NCBI GenBank assembly: GCA_007026445.1 | Contig: VDMD01000023.1 | Location: 248,001-312,000, forward strand | Origin: Schizophyllum amplum | Taxonomy: Eukaryota > Basidiomycota > Agaricomycetes > Agaricales > Schizophyllaceae | Direction: 5' to 3' | DNA: 64,000 nt | In this document: positions 1-10,794 of the stretch, piece after piece | Layout of the letters: each line of letters starts with the position of its first letter | Numbering within the stretch: the first letter of the stretch is position 1 | Notes under the pieces: generated by a model | What the model saw: the letters and a program-made list of their open reading frames with translations, nothing else | Told to the model about the DNA's origin: nothing | Database searches by the model: none | Translations under genes and position numbers: made by a program

Positions 1-91
1 ATGATGCCATATATGAACGTAGGCTTTCCGTATTACACTCCAGGTCTGTCCACGTCGCTATCAGGATTGCCGTCTAGACCGTGAACTTACG

Positions 92-2037
92 ATGCGCACA
101 GCTGACCCTACCTTCTATGCCACGCTGCAGGACGTGGTGGCTTTCGGGCCAAATGCGGGCCCAGGAAGATTTGGCGATCCCGCGTTTGCTACGGCCTCAG
201 CACCTGCTTTCCCATTCAATCATACGCCCACAGACGATAACGCACGCTCTGCATCGGCCGACAGCCATCATATATCAGTCCCTTATGGTCACGCTGCAGA
301 CACCACTCATGACGCAGCGCAGGACGTTTCCAAGATACTGAGTGGGACCTTTCTATATGTCCAATTGACATTATCCAAACGCACAGATCTCTTACGCGAT
401 ATAAAGGTCAACATTCCGTACTCTTCTCCCGGGCGCTTCCTGCTTACTCGTACGTCAGACCATGGGCGGCCGGGTGGCGAACAATGTAGAGACAGCCGAC
501 TACGTCGTCTTGTCGAAAAAGACCAAATACTACGAACGTCCTCTCAAGGACGCTCAGGCCCACCAGCGAACCGTTGTCGACGTCAGCTTCGTCAAGGACT
601 GCCTGCGTAAGGGCAGACTACTACCAGTGGCGAACTATATCTTGAAGTCTGACGAATTGGACTCTGACGAGGACTCCGACGCAAGTATGGAGGGAGACGA
701 CGACGACGACGACGACGACGACGAGCGCCCACGAGCGAAGAAACGGAAGAGCGAGACTCTGATGGAGGAGTTGGTCAGAAAGAGATCCAAGGTTGCGAAG
801 CCAGTGCCGAAGGCCGCCAAACCAGCCACAGTATCGAAAGGGAAGGCATCCGCAGCGAATTCCGCCGTCAAGAGCGTCGCTAGCTCCTCCAAAGTTCGAC
901 TGGACTCCGATCCAACGATACTCGCTCGGTCCGCGAAAACACAAACCAAGAAAGAAGATGTTAAACCCAGCTCGCCTATGGTGGAGCCCCCCTCTACCTC
1001 GAAGACACAAGCTCCGTCGCCGAAACCTGCCAAACTGCCGAAGGTGACCCTCAAGGTCGCCAAGGTCGAACCGCCAAAGAAAGGCAGACCGGTCAAGTCG
1101 TCGTCGTGTCTCTACGACAGAGCAGACAGGTCACCCTCACCCACGCCCCCGGCTAAGAGCACCTGGCAGCTGCTCGGGAAGACGGGAGACAAATACAAGT
1201 ACACAGCGCTGGAGATAGAGTACGCCGAGCAGTATATCGTGCACCTCAAGAAGTACGACCCAGCGATGACAAGGACCTTGATGTATGAGAAGGTATCCGC
1301 CAAGGTCAGTCCGGCTATGCTTTGCATCGTTGGCGTCTTGCTCAACTGTAAACCAGATGCCGAATCATACGCCTGCAGCTTGGATGCAATCTTTGTCGCA
1401 CAAATTTGGAGATGTCTTGGCGCGGGCGGAGAAGAGAGGAGGAGTCGAAAACCGCAATATGCTTAGGGCCGCTGCGGCGTCGTCAGCGCCAGCGTCTGCA
1501 GAGCTCAAGTCGAAAGGCGCTGCTCGAAGCGACGTACCGAAAGAACAACCAGCAAGCTTGCAGGCAGTCGTCGCCGCGCCTCAGCCAGTACGACCCGCTC
1601 ATGCACCGGAGCTTGTTCCTCCTCCCACACCGCCGCCGGCTCCCGTACCAGACGCGGCTTCTCAGACGGCGCAGCAAGCAGGCCCCGCTCCTGCACCGGA
1701 GCTTGTCCCTACCTCTGCGCTGCCGCCAGCTCCCGTACCAGACGCAGCTCCTCAGGCGACGCAGCAAGATTGGGAAGACGACATGAGCGTCATCGTGCGT
1801 TTCTTCGCATACGAAGGTGGCGACAGCGGGGCAGCACCGGAAGTCGTGTGGCCACTGTTGGAGAATAAGGTATGTGATGGCTGGCTTCTGCATGCAGATT
1901 GCTGAGTGCCTATGCAGATCAAAAGCAAGACTGCACCGTCGTGGGAGCAATTCTTTGAGCAGCATGGCGAGGAGGTAGTGAATCGTTACAAGGAACTGAC
2001 GGGGCAGAAAGAGCAAGCGCCCGAGACCGACACCTAG
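92..2037 (+). CDS. BRCT- and Myb-like domain protein, possible Rap1-type telomere protein
   Basis: Model of four exons (92-406, 459-1304, 1357-1869, 1918-2037; 597 aa), all introns phase 0. Residues about 78-165 look like a BRCT domain: a hydrophobic first strand, a GGRV turn, an ADYVVL strand and the C-terminal helix VDVSFVKDCL. A run of nine Asp and a basic KKRK patch follow, then a long Lys/Pro/Ser-rich linker. Residues about 350-405 resemble a Myb/homeodomain-like helical unit with the conserved Trp in PAAWMQSLSHKF. The C-terminus is a small conserved-looking block containing SWEQFFEQHGEEVVNRY. BRCT followed by Myb and a C-terminal module is the architecture of fungal Rap1, which binds telomeric DNA or Taz1/TRF partners; that assignment is inference. 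The start is the first in-frame ATG in the window, so a further upstream exon cannot be excluded. Confidence 0.55.
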
Positions 2038-2274
2038 GATATGCTTATGTTGAATGTTTTATGCATGTTATACGCCGTATGCATGGACCTGACCCCATGT
2101 CGACTCCTGTAATTGTACCGCGGCTGAAGTGAATACTGAAGCCGGGTACGCACCACACGCCAGTTTGCAGTTTTGAGGGGTGAAGCTGGCCTCGCGCGCG
2201 AATTTCGGGTGTCCTACAAGGATGTTGGTATTATGCGGGTCTATATGGCTGCAAGTGCATCAAGCGACAGTATT

Positions 2275-2844
2275 TCATTCTGCTGCTTCTACTATGGGTG
2301 GAGGAGGCTGCTTGAAGAACCGTCTCCGCTTTTCCTCCAGTGAGAGGGTTTGCTGCCCGGTGATGCCCGTGCCGAAGTCGTACATGCCGATCGTGGCGCC
2401 CAACCCGGCGGAGGCGGCGAGCATCAAGGGGACGGAGCGTGCTGTGAGAGCGCGTCAGACGCGTACTGCGAGGATATGCATGTCCACATACCCCTCAGGC
2501 CTGCGAGAAAGCCAGCAGCGCAGCCACCGGCGATCCCGTTCCAGTAGTCGTTCCGTTGCCGGAGATTCCCCACGTACGCCTCCGTGGCTGCGAAAGTGAA
2601 GCCCATCGCGGCTGCAGTACGCGGTGGTCAGAATGCGCGCGCTCGGGACGCGTAGGGACGCACTGAAGAAGCCAATGGTGCTGCCGGTGCGGGTGAAGAT
2701 GCCCATGGCGCCGTGCGAGTGGTGCTGGAGGGCGTTCTGGATGCCGGACATGAGGGTGCCTATGGCTGCGCCCTGGAGCGCCGCCTTGCCCGAGTATTCG
2801 AGCGTGCTCTTGGGCTCGAAGCCATCGCCGGCCGAGCCTGTCAT
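2275..2844 (-). CDS. NADH:ubiquinone oxidoreductase accessory subunit, NDUFA11/B14.7-like (Tim17 family)
   Basis: Three exons on the minus strand (2664-2844, 2492-2611, 2275-2441) give 155 aa. The protein has the Tim17/Tim22-family layout: Gly-rich transmembrane helices (GKAALQGAAIGTLMSGIQNAL, then GSTIGFFTAMGFTFAATEAYV and AAGFLAGLRA) and a C-terminal helix with a GATIGMYDFGTG motif and a basic tail. Length and spacing fit the complex I membrane-arm subunit NDUFA11 (fungal 21.3-kDa class), which assembles into the inner mitochondrial membrane; a TIM-type translocase subunit is the alternative. The first intron splits a Thr codon and the second an Ala codon, and both restore a clean frame. 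It ends convergently 237 bp from the BRCT gene. Confidence 0.7.
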
Positions 2845-3106
2845 GGTGGTTGGTGGACGGGTACGAAATACGAATCGGCACCTGCCGATTGGATGAGGCC
2901 GGAGAACTCTGCTCGGAGCACGGCCCGGACGCACGGAAAGTTGAACTTGCTTTCGACCAGCGTGTAGCAGATGCACTCGGCGTCGTGTTCGACGAATACC
3001 TGGCCTAAAGATCAGAAATCTGCGCACCCTTACAGACTTCTACGCATAATTCAGTCGGTGGATCGACAACCGGCCCTTCGAAAACTCATGACAACCCGTT
3101 TGTTAG

Positions 3107-4968
3107 CCTGCATCCAGCGACTCTTCGCTGTGCAGAGGGCTGGCGTTCTTTCCTTGGGGTCGACATGACATCGATGCGTTCTGGGGAACCACCAAGAGCT
3201 TAGATGACCGACGTGAGTGGGGCGAGATAGTCGACGAATTTCACGATGCTTTGGCTGTGGGCGACACTCGGTCGCGGTCTCTGCACATATTTTCCATTCA
3301 GCAAAAGAAGCGACCAATCTCTCTGCAATTCCCTCATGTAAGCCATCGACTTTACGATTTGTGATGCGACTCCAGCTGCACTTACAGTACAGTGATTTTG
3401 ACGACATGAAACTGCTCGATGCGGACGCCTTTTGCGTAGTATGGGCTTTGCAAAAATCCCGCCCATGGCACCCCTTGATTGTCTGTTCCCACCGCAATTT
3501 ACTGTATATCTTCAACGTCAAGACGAAAAAATTCATCGGCTGTCTGCGAGGCCACGGTGCCGTCAGTCATCTCTCGTGTACCTTTGCGTTCCGCGCCGTG
3601 GCTGAACCTGCCTGCAGGAAATTACCTCCATCGCCATCCGTCCAAACTACCCTAATATATTCTGCTCGACCTCGCGGGACTTTACGGCAAGGGTTTACGA
3701 CCTCATGCTGCGGCCTCAGCAGGAGACAAACAACGTTCACTGGCCGCCGCATAAGGAACCCAGCAAGGCGGGACCTGCCTTTGGACTGCACATGAGCGAT
3801 TCGGAGGGTCCCGCACATGGCATCGGTCGGTGTATAGCTGTCACGGGTGGGCAGCGCTCTGGCGGACATCAAGCAGCTGTCCTGCATGCGGTGAGCTGAT
3901 GCCAGCGCATAGTACTCCCTTACTGACGCAAGACTCAGGCATGGCACCAGGACCTCCCTGTCATTGCTACATGTGGCGTACGTCAGGCTGTATAGCGCGC
4001 AAAGTTTTGCTCAAGCGTAAACCAGATCGACCGCTGTGCGAAGCTATGGTATCTACCGCCCTGCAAGGACGGCACGCAGATCAGAAGACTCGACCAGCCC
4101 ATATTCACGACCTCCATGCTGCACACTGGACGCGTCATGTCTATAGCTTGGTAAGTTCCTTCTTGAGTCTTTCGCAACATACCTCATTCGCGCACAGGCT
4201 GGGTAGGGATGTCCTACTGACGCATTGTGGCCCCGCGCTCGTCCGCGCTGAAGAAGCCGAAGAATCCGTCAGCTCCAGCGACCACGATTACGAGGTCCTG
4301 CGTGGGGACTTCAAGATCTGGCAGTGGCTGTCCATCGACCGGTTTTTCCCACCTGTTTACTTCCAGCACGAGCCGCCGGAGCGGCTGACAGTTCCGTTGG
4401 CGGTGAGCGTCTTTTGCTCGCGCCCAGTGTAGAAGTTTAACTTCCGTGTAAGGATTACCGAGAGAGCTGTGAGTTGCGCTTGTCTTCTCATCGTTTGGCA
4501 TACCACTGATCTCTGCTAGCCTCCTTTCGCATCCTCGCGTCCCGCCCTTTCGTCGACGGCCCGGACAAAGTCTACGAGGGGCATCGGTCGCACCTCTTTG
4601 CGCTGCAACATAACTGGCTGGCATTCCACTTCGTCCCCGGCGCTGACACCGTTCAGTTCTTCAACCCCTCACACATGGACGTCTTCGAAGTCGAGCCATT
4701 GTCGTGGGAAGGACAGGACGATATGGTGGACATCATGGCCAAGCGCCTGCGCATCAGCGAGGATCAGAGCGTTGCTGGGCCGAGTGCGCATACGGAAACG
4801 AAAGCTGTTGCAAGTTCAGGTGCGGTGCCAACGACGTGGGAAGTGACGTTGCAGGCGAGCGGTGTGCAGAAACAAGCGGCGGCAGCATGTGCGATGGGTA
4901 TGGGCGGGCAGGCTTTCGCGGTAGTGAGCAATCTTGGCAGTGTGTGGATATGGAGGCGAAGGGAATGA
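3107..4968 (+). CDS. WD40-repeat protein, EED/ESC-like (putative PRC2 subunit)
   Basis: The conserved part is carried by exons ~3107-3337, 3388-3561, 3618-3890, 3939-3977, 4026-4150, 4198-4402, 4433-4445 (13 nt) and 4520-4968. The order of signatures follows EED: HPLIVCSHRNLLYIFNV, then GHGAEITSIAIRPNYPNIFCS with SRDFTARVYDL, then GGHQAAVLHAAWH with CGIDRCAKLWYLP, then HTGRVMSIAWLGRDVLLTHC with DFKIWQW, then a C-terminal propeller blade ending SNLGSVWIW. The LGRDVLLTHC strand matches EED WLGDLILSKS in position and character. EED reads H3K27me3 and scaffolds the Polycomb complex PRC2 in the nucleus. The 5' end is unresolved: the first frame opens after a stop at 3104 and has no ATG, so a short upstream coding exon is missing from this model. 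A generic WD40 protein is the alternative. Confidence 0.65.
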
Positions 4969-5175
4969 TCATGACAGCCTCGTCGGTACCATACCTCTCT
5001 GTCCTATTCTCACATTTTTGCATTTGAGGACCATCGAATGGCTTCAACTCATGCACAGTCGAAGTCGGATAAATAAGCTGCGAGCACCGATGCATTGTCC
5101 AGCAATCTATCAGCTACTATAATGTCCTTCGGTCTCTACGATGTCCATGACGTCCAGGAAGTATCACGTAGGTGC

Positions 5176-6054
5176 CTACTGCTGTGCGCTGTACGGCACG
5201 ACGACGCCGTCCGGCGCCATGGCCGGATCCGTGAGCTTGACGCTCTGGCGTTTCGTCGGGCCGTAGGCCTTGACCACGCCATCGGGCGCCATCGCAGCAT
5301 TTGCGAGAGGCACGCTCGTCGCCTGCGAGGCCGGCGCACTGGAGGCCTGGCGCTTGGCCTGCGCGGCGTAGGGGATGGTGACGCCGTCGGGGGCCATCGC
5401 GGCGTTCTGCTCCGGGACGGAATCACGTTTCTGCGAAGCGCTGTATGGCAGCACAACACCATCAGGTGCCATGGCCGCATCTGTGAGCTTGACGGTATCG
5501 CGCTTCTGTGTGGCGCTGTACGGCACGACGACGCCGTCAGGTGCCATGGCCGCGTCTGTTAGCTTGACGGTGTCGCGCTTTTGCGTAGCGCTATATGGCA
5601 CAACGACACCGTCAGGCGCCATGGCCGCATCTGTGAGCTTGACGGTGTCGCGCTTCTGCGTGGCGCTGTACGGCACAACCACGCCATCAGGCGCCATGGC
5701 GGCATCCGTAAGCTTGACAGTGTCGCGCTTGGTCGGGCCGTACGCTTTGACGACGCCGTCGGGGGCCATCGCGGCGCTCGCAAGGGGTACGCTCGTCGCC
5801 TGGCTTCCACTCGCGCTGCTTGCCGCCTGGCGCTTCTCGACGAAGTCCTCCGATCGGCGGTAGGCTCGGATAACATTCAATGGTTCGTAAGAGCGTTCCA
5901 CAACATCAGCACGCTGCTGCGGTATTGTTTTAGATAGAATCAGTCAAGGGAGGGGAGGGCGGCTCACCATGTTCGCCAGAGGCATGGGCATGGGCGCGGC
6001 AGCAACCAGGCTGCCGAAGGCGAGCACAGCGGCGAACAAGGAGGTGGGCAGCAT
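5176..6054 (-). CDS. Secreted KEX2-processed repeat peptide precursor
   Basis: Two exons (5968-6054 and 5176-5916) give 275 aa. Residues 1-20 form a clear signal peptide ending LVAAA before PMPMP. After a short leader the protein is a string of eight units, each carrying the core AMAPDGV(V/T) and Tyr, separated by Lys-Arg at residues 57-58, 92-93, 117-118, 142-143, 167-168, 192-193, 217-218 and 251-252. Cleavage by the Golgi protease Kex2 would release five 23-residue peptides starting Asp and ending before KR, two longer ones of about 32-33 residues starting Gln, and a C-terminal 23-mer. This matches the fungal class of KEX2-processed repeat proteins, which includes pheromone-like and ribosomally made peptide precursors; the biological role here is unknown. 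There are no Cys residues in the repeats. A TATA box lies upstream. Confidence 0.85.
5350..5724 (-). repeat. Five tandem 75-bp coding units in the peptide precursor
   Basis: Consecutive 25-codon units occupy 5650-5724, 5575-5649, 5500-5574, 5425-5499 and 5350-5424. The first three encode identical peptides; the fourth differs by V to L and T to S, and the fifth is more diverged. Longer units of 34-35 codons lie on both sides (5725-5829 and 5248-5349) and are related to each other, and a last 23-codon unit is at 5179-5247. Confidence 0.95.
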
Positions 6055-6264
6055 CTTGATAGGGTTGTGTGGGTCGTGGAATATGAAGTGAAGGATCGAA
6101 ATAAGGCTGAAAGACGGGACGCAGCCTGGCGCCGGTGAAATGACTGCACAATGGTCAGCAAACTTAGAAGCAGTGTATGCCAAGGGACGCACCAGAAGAG
6201 GGAAAAAAGGAAAGGTTAAGTTGGGGGGAAGAAGGGGAATGAGCTGATGGACGTTCAGTTGAGC

Positions 6265-6271
6265 ATTTATA
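6265..6271 (-). promoter_or_regulatory. TATA box of the repeat peptide gene
   Basis: Read on the minus strand this is CTATAAAT, about 210 bp upstream of the start codon. A plausible 5'-UTR intron with a GTGCGT donor and a TGTGCAG acceptor lies between it and the ATG, which would explain the distance. The 409-bp interval 6055-6463 is otherwise the shared upstream region of this gene and ESF1, and no other gene is seen in it. Confidence 0.5.
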
Positions 6272-6463
6272 GCCGTTTCCACGTCACAACCCGACAGTGG
6301 GGATCGCCGTCGCGAGGAGCGCGATTGGCTGATTGACAATTGAACCTCCACACGTGGAACGCACGTGATCGCACCCACAGTTTTGGGCGCTTGAAGTTGA
6401 TGCAAAAGTTCCGTTCGATCAAAGCAGCACTCGACTTGCAGGCGTCCGTCAGTGACCTGAACG

Positions 6464-8724
6464 ATGTCCGACCCTCGATTCGCCCGCCTGCGCACAGATC
6501 CGCGGTTCCGCAAGTCGAAGAAGAAGGAGAGCAAGGTCGCGGTCGACGAGCGTTTCAAAGATCTCTTTGCGAAGGAGAAGGGCAAACCAAGTGCGTCCTG
6601 AATTCAGGCCCCCCATCATCGTACTCACTACAAAGTCAGAGCGAGTTGACAAGTATGGACGGTCGGTGTCAAGCAAGAAGGATCAAGACGACCTCCATCG
6701 CTACTACCGCCTCGAGAAGGGCGAGGATGAGGAGATCCTCGTCGGCGGTCCAGATTATGCTCGTGGACACGTCCTCATGGAGTCCTCGGACGAGGAGGAG
6801 ACACAAGACGAGGGGGGCGATGACAGCGACGACGAGGGGGAAGTGGTGCTCGGCCAGGACTCCTCGCGCCCTATAGCCGTGCCCCGAGACGACGACGAAG
6901 CCGAGATTGACCTCGACGAGGATGCCGTCGCGGATCTGGACGCCCAGGTTGCCGCTTACGAGAAGACTAATCCCCTCGCCGACGTCGCCGAGGGATCGCG
7001 CACGAATCGCCTCGCCGTGGTGAACCTCGACTGGGATCATATACGCGCTATTCATCTGTACAAGATCTTCTCGTCTCTCGTTTCCCCCACTGCTCCCACG
7101 TTGTCGTCCGGCAAAGTGAAGGCGCAAGGCAAGACAGCAAAAGGCGCAGAAGGGGGAGCCCATCCTATCGCGCGGGGCAAAGTTCTCAGCGTGCGCGTGT
7201 ACCCAAGTTCATTCGGCAAGGAGCGCATGGCACGCGAGGAAGTTGAAGGACCACCTTCGGCAATATTTGGCAAGAAGAGTGAAGATGAGGAGATCAACGA
7301 GCGAACAATATACGAGGTGGGAGAGGAGGGCAAGTACGACGAAGACGCGCTTCGTAAATATCAGTTGGACCGGTTGAGGTGAGCGTGCCCCTCCTACCCG
7401 TCCATCTCGTTGGCTAAAAAGTTCTAGATACTACTATGCCATCGTCACTTGTGATACCACGGATGCTGCTTCGCACATTTACTCCGAACTCGAAGCGACG
7501 GAGCTGGAGCGATCAGCCAACGTCTTCGACCTCAGCTTCGTGCCGGACGACATGACTTTCGACGACGAACCTAGGTGAGTATTGGCTCGTCACCCATGTC
7601 ACCGTCTAAAGCTCCTCAGGGATGAAGCGACGGAGGAGACTGATGCACCATACAAAGCCGTCGAATTTGTTACTGATGTATGGCGCTCGCAACCATGCAT
7701 TGCTTCTCGCTGACTTTACACTTGCAGGCTCTCCGTCACTCGAAGGTCAAGTTGACCTGGGACGACGACGACCCCGAGCGCGCCAAAGTGACACGCCGCG
7801 CCTTCTCCAAGAAGGAGATTGAAGAGAACGACTTCCGTCAATACCTCGCATCCGACTCTGAGGACGCAGACGATGGAGCGGGGAAGGTGTCCCGTGACAA
7901 GATGCGAGCCCTGCTCCTCGGCGGTGGCGGTGGCGAGGACCTCCCCGAGGGCTGGGGTGCCAGGGATGACGAGGACGATATCGACATGGAGATCACTTTC
8001 ACCCCGGGGCTGAGCGAGAAGAAGGGCGACGGGGAGGAGACGACACTGGACAAGTACCAGCGGAAACTCCGCGAGAAGCGGAAAAAGAGAAAGGAGGAGG
8101 TCAAAGAGTCGAAGCCGACGGAGGGGGACGACTTCTTCGAGGCGGACGAGGACGAGCGGCCCGCGGCCAAAGGCAAGAAGGGCAAGCACGGCAAGAAGGT
8201 GGAGGTGGAGGAGCTCGCGCCACGCGTCGAGAGCACTGCAGAGGAGCTTGCGCTCGTCGCGACGTCAGACAACCCGAACGCGGAACCGCACCACTTCGAC
8301 ATGAAAGCCATCCTGAAGGCCGAGAAAAAGAAGGGCAAGAAGAAGAAGTCCAAGCACGGCGAGGAGGAGAAGGAGCTCCAGGAGGACTTTGCCATCGACG
8401 TTACCGACGAGCGTTTCAAGATGCTGCACGAGGACCCGACCTTCGCTATCGACCCCACCAATCCTCAGTACGTCGTACTTATTCTGTTATCACCTTGTCC
8501 CAACTGACGGTAATCTCAGCTTCAAGAAGACGAAAGCGATGTCCGCGCTTTTGGCCGAGCGCACCAAGCGTCGCAATTCGTCCGGCAAGGATGGCGAGGA
8601 CGACCGAAAAAGGACGGAGACCCCCGCAGACGATGCACGCAACTTGCAAAATCTTGTCGAGTCTGTCAAGCGAAAGAGTGCCGGAGCAGGGGATTCACGT
8701 CGCCAGAAACGCCAGAAGACATAG
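6464..8724 (+). CDS. ESF1: Pre-rRNA-processing protein ESF1
   Basis: Six exons (6464-6590, 6640-7378, 7428-7574, 7620-7677, 7728-8467, 8520-8724) encode 671 aa. The N-terminus MSDPRFARLRTDPRF and the following VDERFKDLF and VDKYGR motifs are typical of ESF1. A long acidic stretch (ESSDEEETQDEGG) follows, then the central domain with RLAVVNLDWDHIRA and the PSSFGKERMAREEVEGP segment, and a Lys/Glu-rich tail. The C-terminal NUC153 motif is present: DERFKMLHEDPTFAIDPTNP then HFKKTKAMSALLAERTKRR. ESF1 is a nucleolar factor of the small-subunit processome needed for early 18S rRNA maturation. All splice junctions restore conserved codons. The stop lies 1 kb from the convergent NudC gene. Confidence 0.93.
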
Positions 8725-9737
8725 TGCGAGTAGCATGTACTTCTGTCTTGCTTTTACGAGTGATTATTGCATCGTGCGTTCATTGGATGATTATTCGACT
8801 TCAGGAAATATGGTGACCTTCCTTCTTTCCCGTTCCAATATCTGAGGCTGGCCACCTACCTAAGGGACTGTCACCCAATTATCCCCGGGTTGATGCCACG
8901 GCCATACCGGAAGAAGAATAAGTCTAATGGTCCACCGGCGGTGGACTGTGCACCTGTCTTCCGCTAGACTGCGACAGTCGCAAGCAGTCCTTCAAAATTT
9001 ACATCGCTTGCCGATGCCGGGCCCGGGAGCGCAGAAAGGCGAGAAAGGTATGTGATGGGCGCCAGAAACTTCAAATCGTGGGAGCGATAGTTGCATGCAA
9101 TCCACGCTCCCGTAGGCGTCTTGAACGTACTTGAATTGAAGATATGTGCGACCATATGCGAATGCTGTGTTTGGGGTCTTAGCGCTAGTGGCGACGTGGC
9201 GGACGACGTATAAGAGAGCTTGAAAGGGCGTGTAGAAGATCCACTCGAATGTGTATGCACAAAATGATTACAGTACGCGCCTTGCAATCGGACTCGAGGA
9301 TCACATTTTCAGGTGCACAGCCGTACAGCCAGTGTGCAACGAGCGGGCCACACAATTGCTTTGTTCTCAGTGCAGTGAAAGACGAGAGCTCGCAGACAGA
9401 TGGCAACGCCCGACCGACCATCCTTCTTGGAAATAGATGAGTGGTATCGCTCGAGGGTGCGCGCGGGGGACCGCATAACATGGCGGGTTTTAGCAAGCGC
9501 GTTTGCTCGCAACCTTCGTCCCGTTTGCTCGCACCCCTCGTCGCTCTTTGAAAGCAACGTGTAGTCTGTACGTACCTTCGACATCTATTCGAACCACGTC
9601 CTTGACCCCGTTGTGGCTCAGTGGGACTGCATGTATCGAGTGAGAAGTGGACGAACGGGCCGGGCGATGAAGAGCGGTCAGCATTGGTTTCGCTCGCGGA
9701 TGTGATAGCACACTTATATACGAAGTTGACGCGACGA
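8725..9737 (-). other. Intergenic region without a supported gene
   Basis: No confident gene is seen here. Minus-strand frames between about 9000 and 9440 contain protein-like stretches (for example LYVVRHVATSAKTPNTAFAY), but no start, splice pattern or domain could be fixed. A short direct repeat built on CGTTTGCTCGCA occurs twice at about 9499-9543. Confidence 0.5.
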
Positions 9738-10611
9738 TCATGATATCTTCGCATTGGAGAAATCCATCTCTGGATGCGCATCCTGGAACTTCTTGAGAGC
9801 CTGAGGACATCGGTTAGCTCGCACTCAAACGGGTGGCATATAATGAACCTACCTCCATCTTCTTCTGTTCATCCGAGGTCGGTTTTCCCATTTGCTAATA
9901 GCATGCGTAAGAGGGTGTTTGCGCAAGGATGCAGCAAACTGACCTTCTGCTGATTGTCGTACTAAGAGCATCATTAGTCGAGGTTAGTCCAAGCATACGC
10001 GGAGGGCAACGTACCATCATCTTCTCCACCATTCCTCTAGGAGGCCATGTCAGTTCACTCAGCGGTAGCAAATAGAGAGCTTACCTCGTTTCGCCGTCCA
10101 GGTCGCCCAGCTTGCTGTTCTCTGGCACGATTTTGGTGGTGTCGATTTTTGGATGGTGCGTCAGGACGTTCTCCCACCAATTCTGCTTGTTCACTTTCTC
10201 CAAGTGAATCAAGACCAGCTTGTTGTCCTCTAATCACCCTGAGCCCTAGATCCCATGAACCAATAAATCATGGCTCACCGAGTGTCCAGGTGCTGTCGTC
10301 CACCTTAACGTCTTTGCAGAGCTCACCCTCCAAGATCTTTGGCTGGCCTTTCAGCCCGACACTCAGACGCTTCTTCTTGATCTCGACCACAAGATCCCTT
10401 CCTCGAGTGCCCGGGGGAACGGGGACGTTCACGTCGACATCAACGAGCGTTTGGGTCCACTCGTAGGGCAGAGCTGTCCGAGGCTTAGTGGCTATGGATA
10501 TTACCGAGCTGAGATAACTTATTTACTGGCTTGCTCCTGCCTCTCCCTCTCCCTGTCCTCCTTGTCCTTCTGCTCGCGCTGCTCCGGCGTGAGTTTATCG
10601 TAGTCGTCCAT
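9738..10611 (-). CDS. nudC: Nuclear movement protein NudC (CS domain)
   Basis: Seven exons on the minus strand (10527-10611, 10279-10473, 10085-10229, 10015-10036, 9944-9961, 9853-9894, 9738-9800) give 189 aa. A charged N-terminal helix ([18 protein letters not shown]) leads into a p23-like CS domain: [36 protein letters not shown], the conserved WTL strand and [15 protein letters not shown]. The C-terminal signature GMVEKMMYDNQQKQMGKPTS and DEQKKMEALKKFQ, ending [12 protein letters not shown], is diagnostic of NudC. NudC is an Hsp90-linked cochaperone needed for dynein/LIS1-dependent nuclear migration. Two exons are very small (18 and 22 nt). The length matches fungal NudC, which lacks the long N-terminal extension of the animal protein. 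Confidence 0.93.
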
Positions 10612-10794
10612 ACGCGATCGATCAGGATTGGTTGAAGTTGAGCGTCACGCGTGGGAGACCAAGACGTGATTTGTCCATGTTTGGTCCCTCCACTGCTCTT
10701 CTCTCCGTTGTACCGACGCGACATCCAACTCATACGCCGAATCGCGCGCACGCCTGTCGGGTGACTGGCGGGAACTCTACTCTGCAGCTGATTA

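Noticed and set aside
2971..3168. Short plus-strand ATG frame as first exon of the EED-like gene
   Set aside because: Its frame does not join the conserved WD40 exon by any good splice pair, and it shows no coding character.
5095..5937. Plus-strand and third-frame open frames across the peptide repeats
   Set aside because: They are antisense shadows created by the 75-bp periodicity; only the minus frame has a signal peptide and KR sites.
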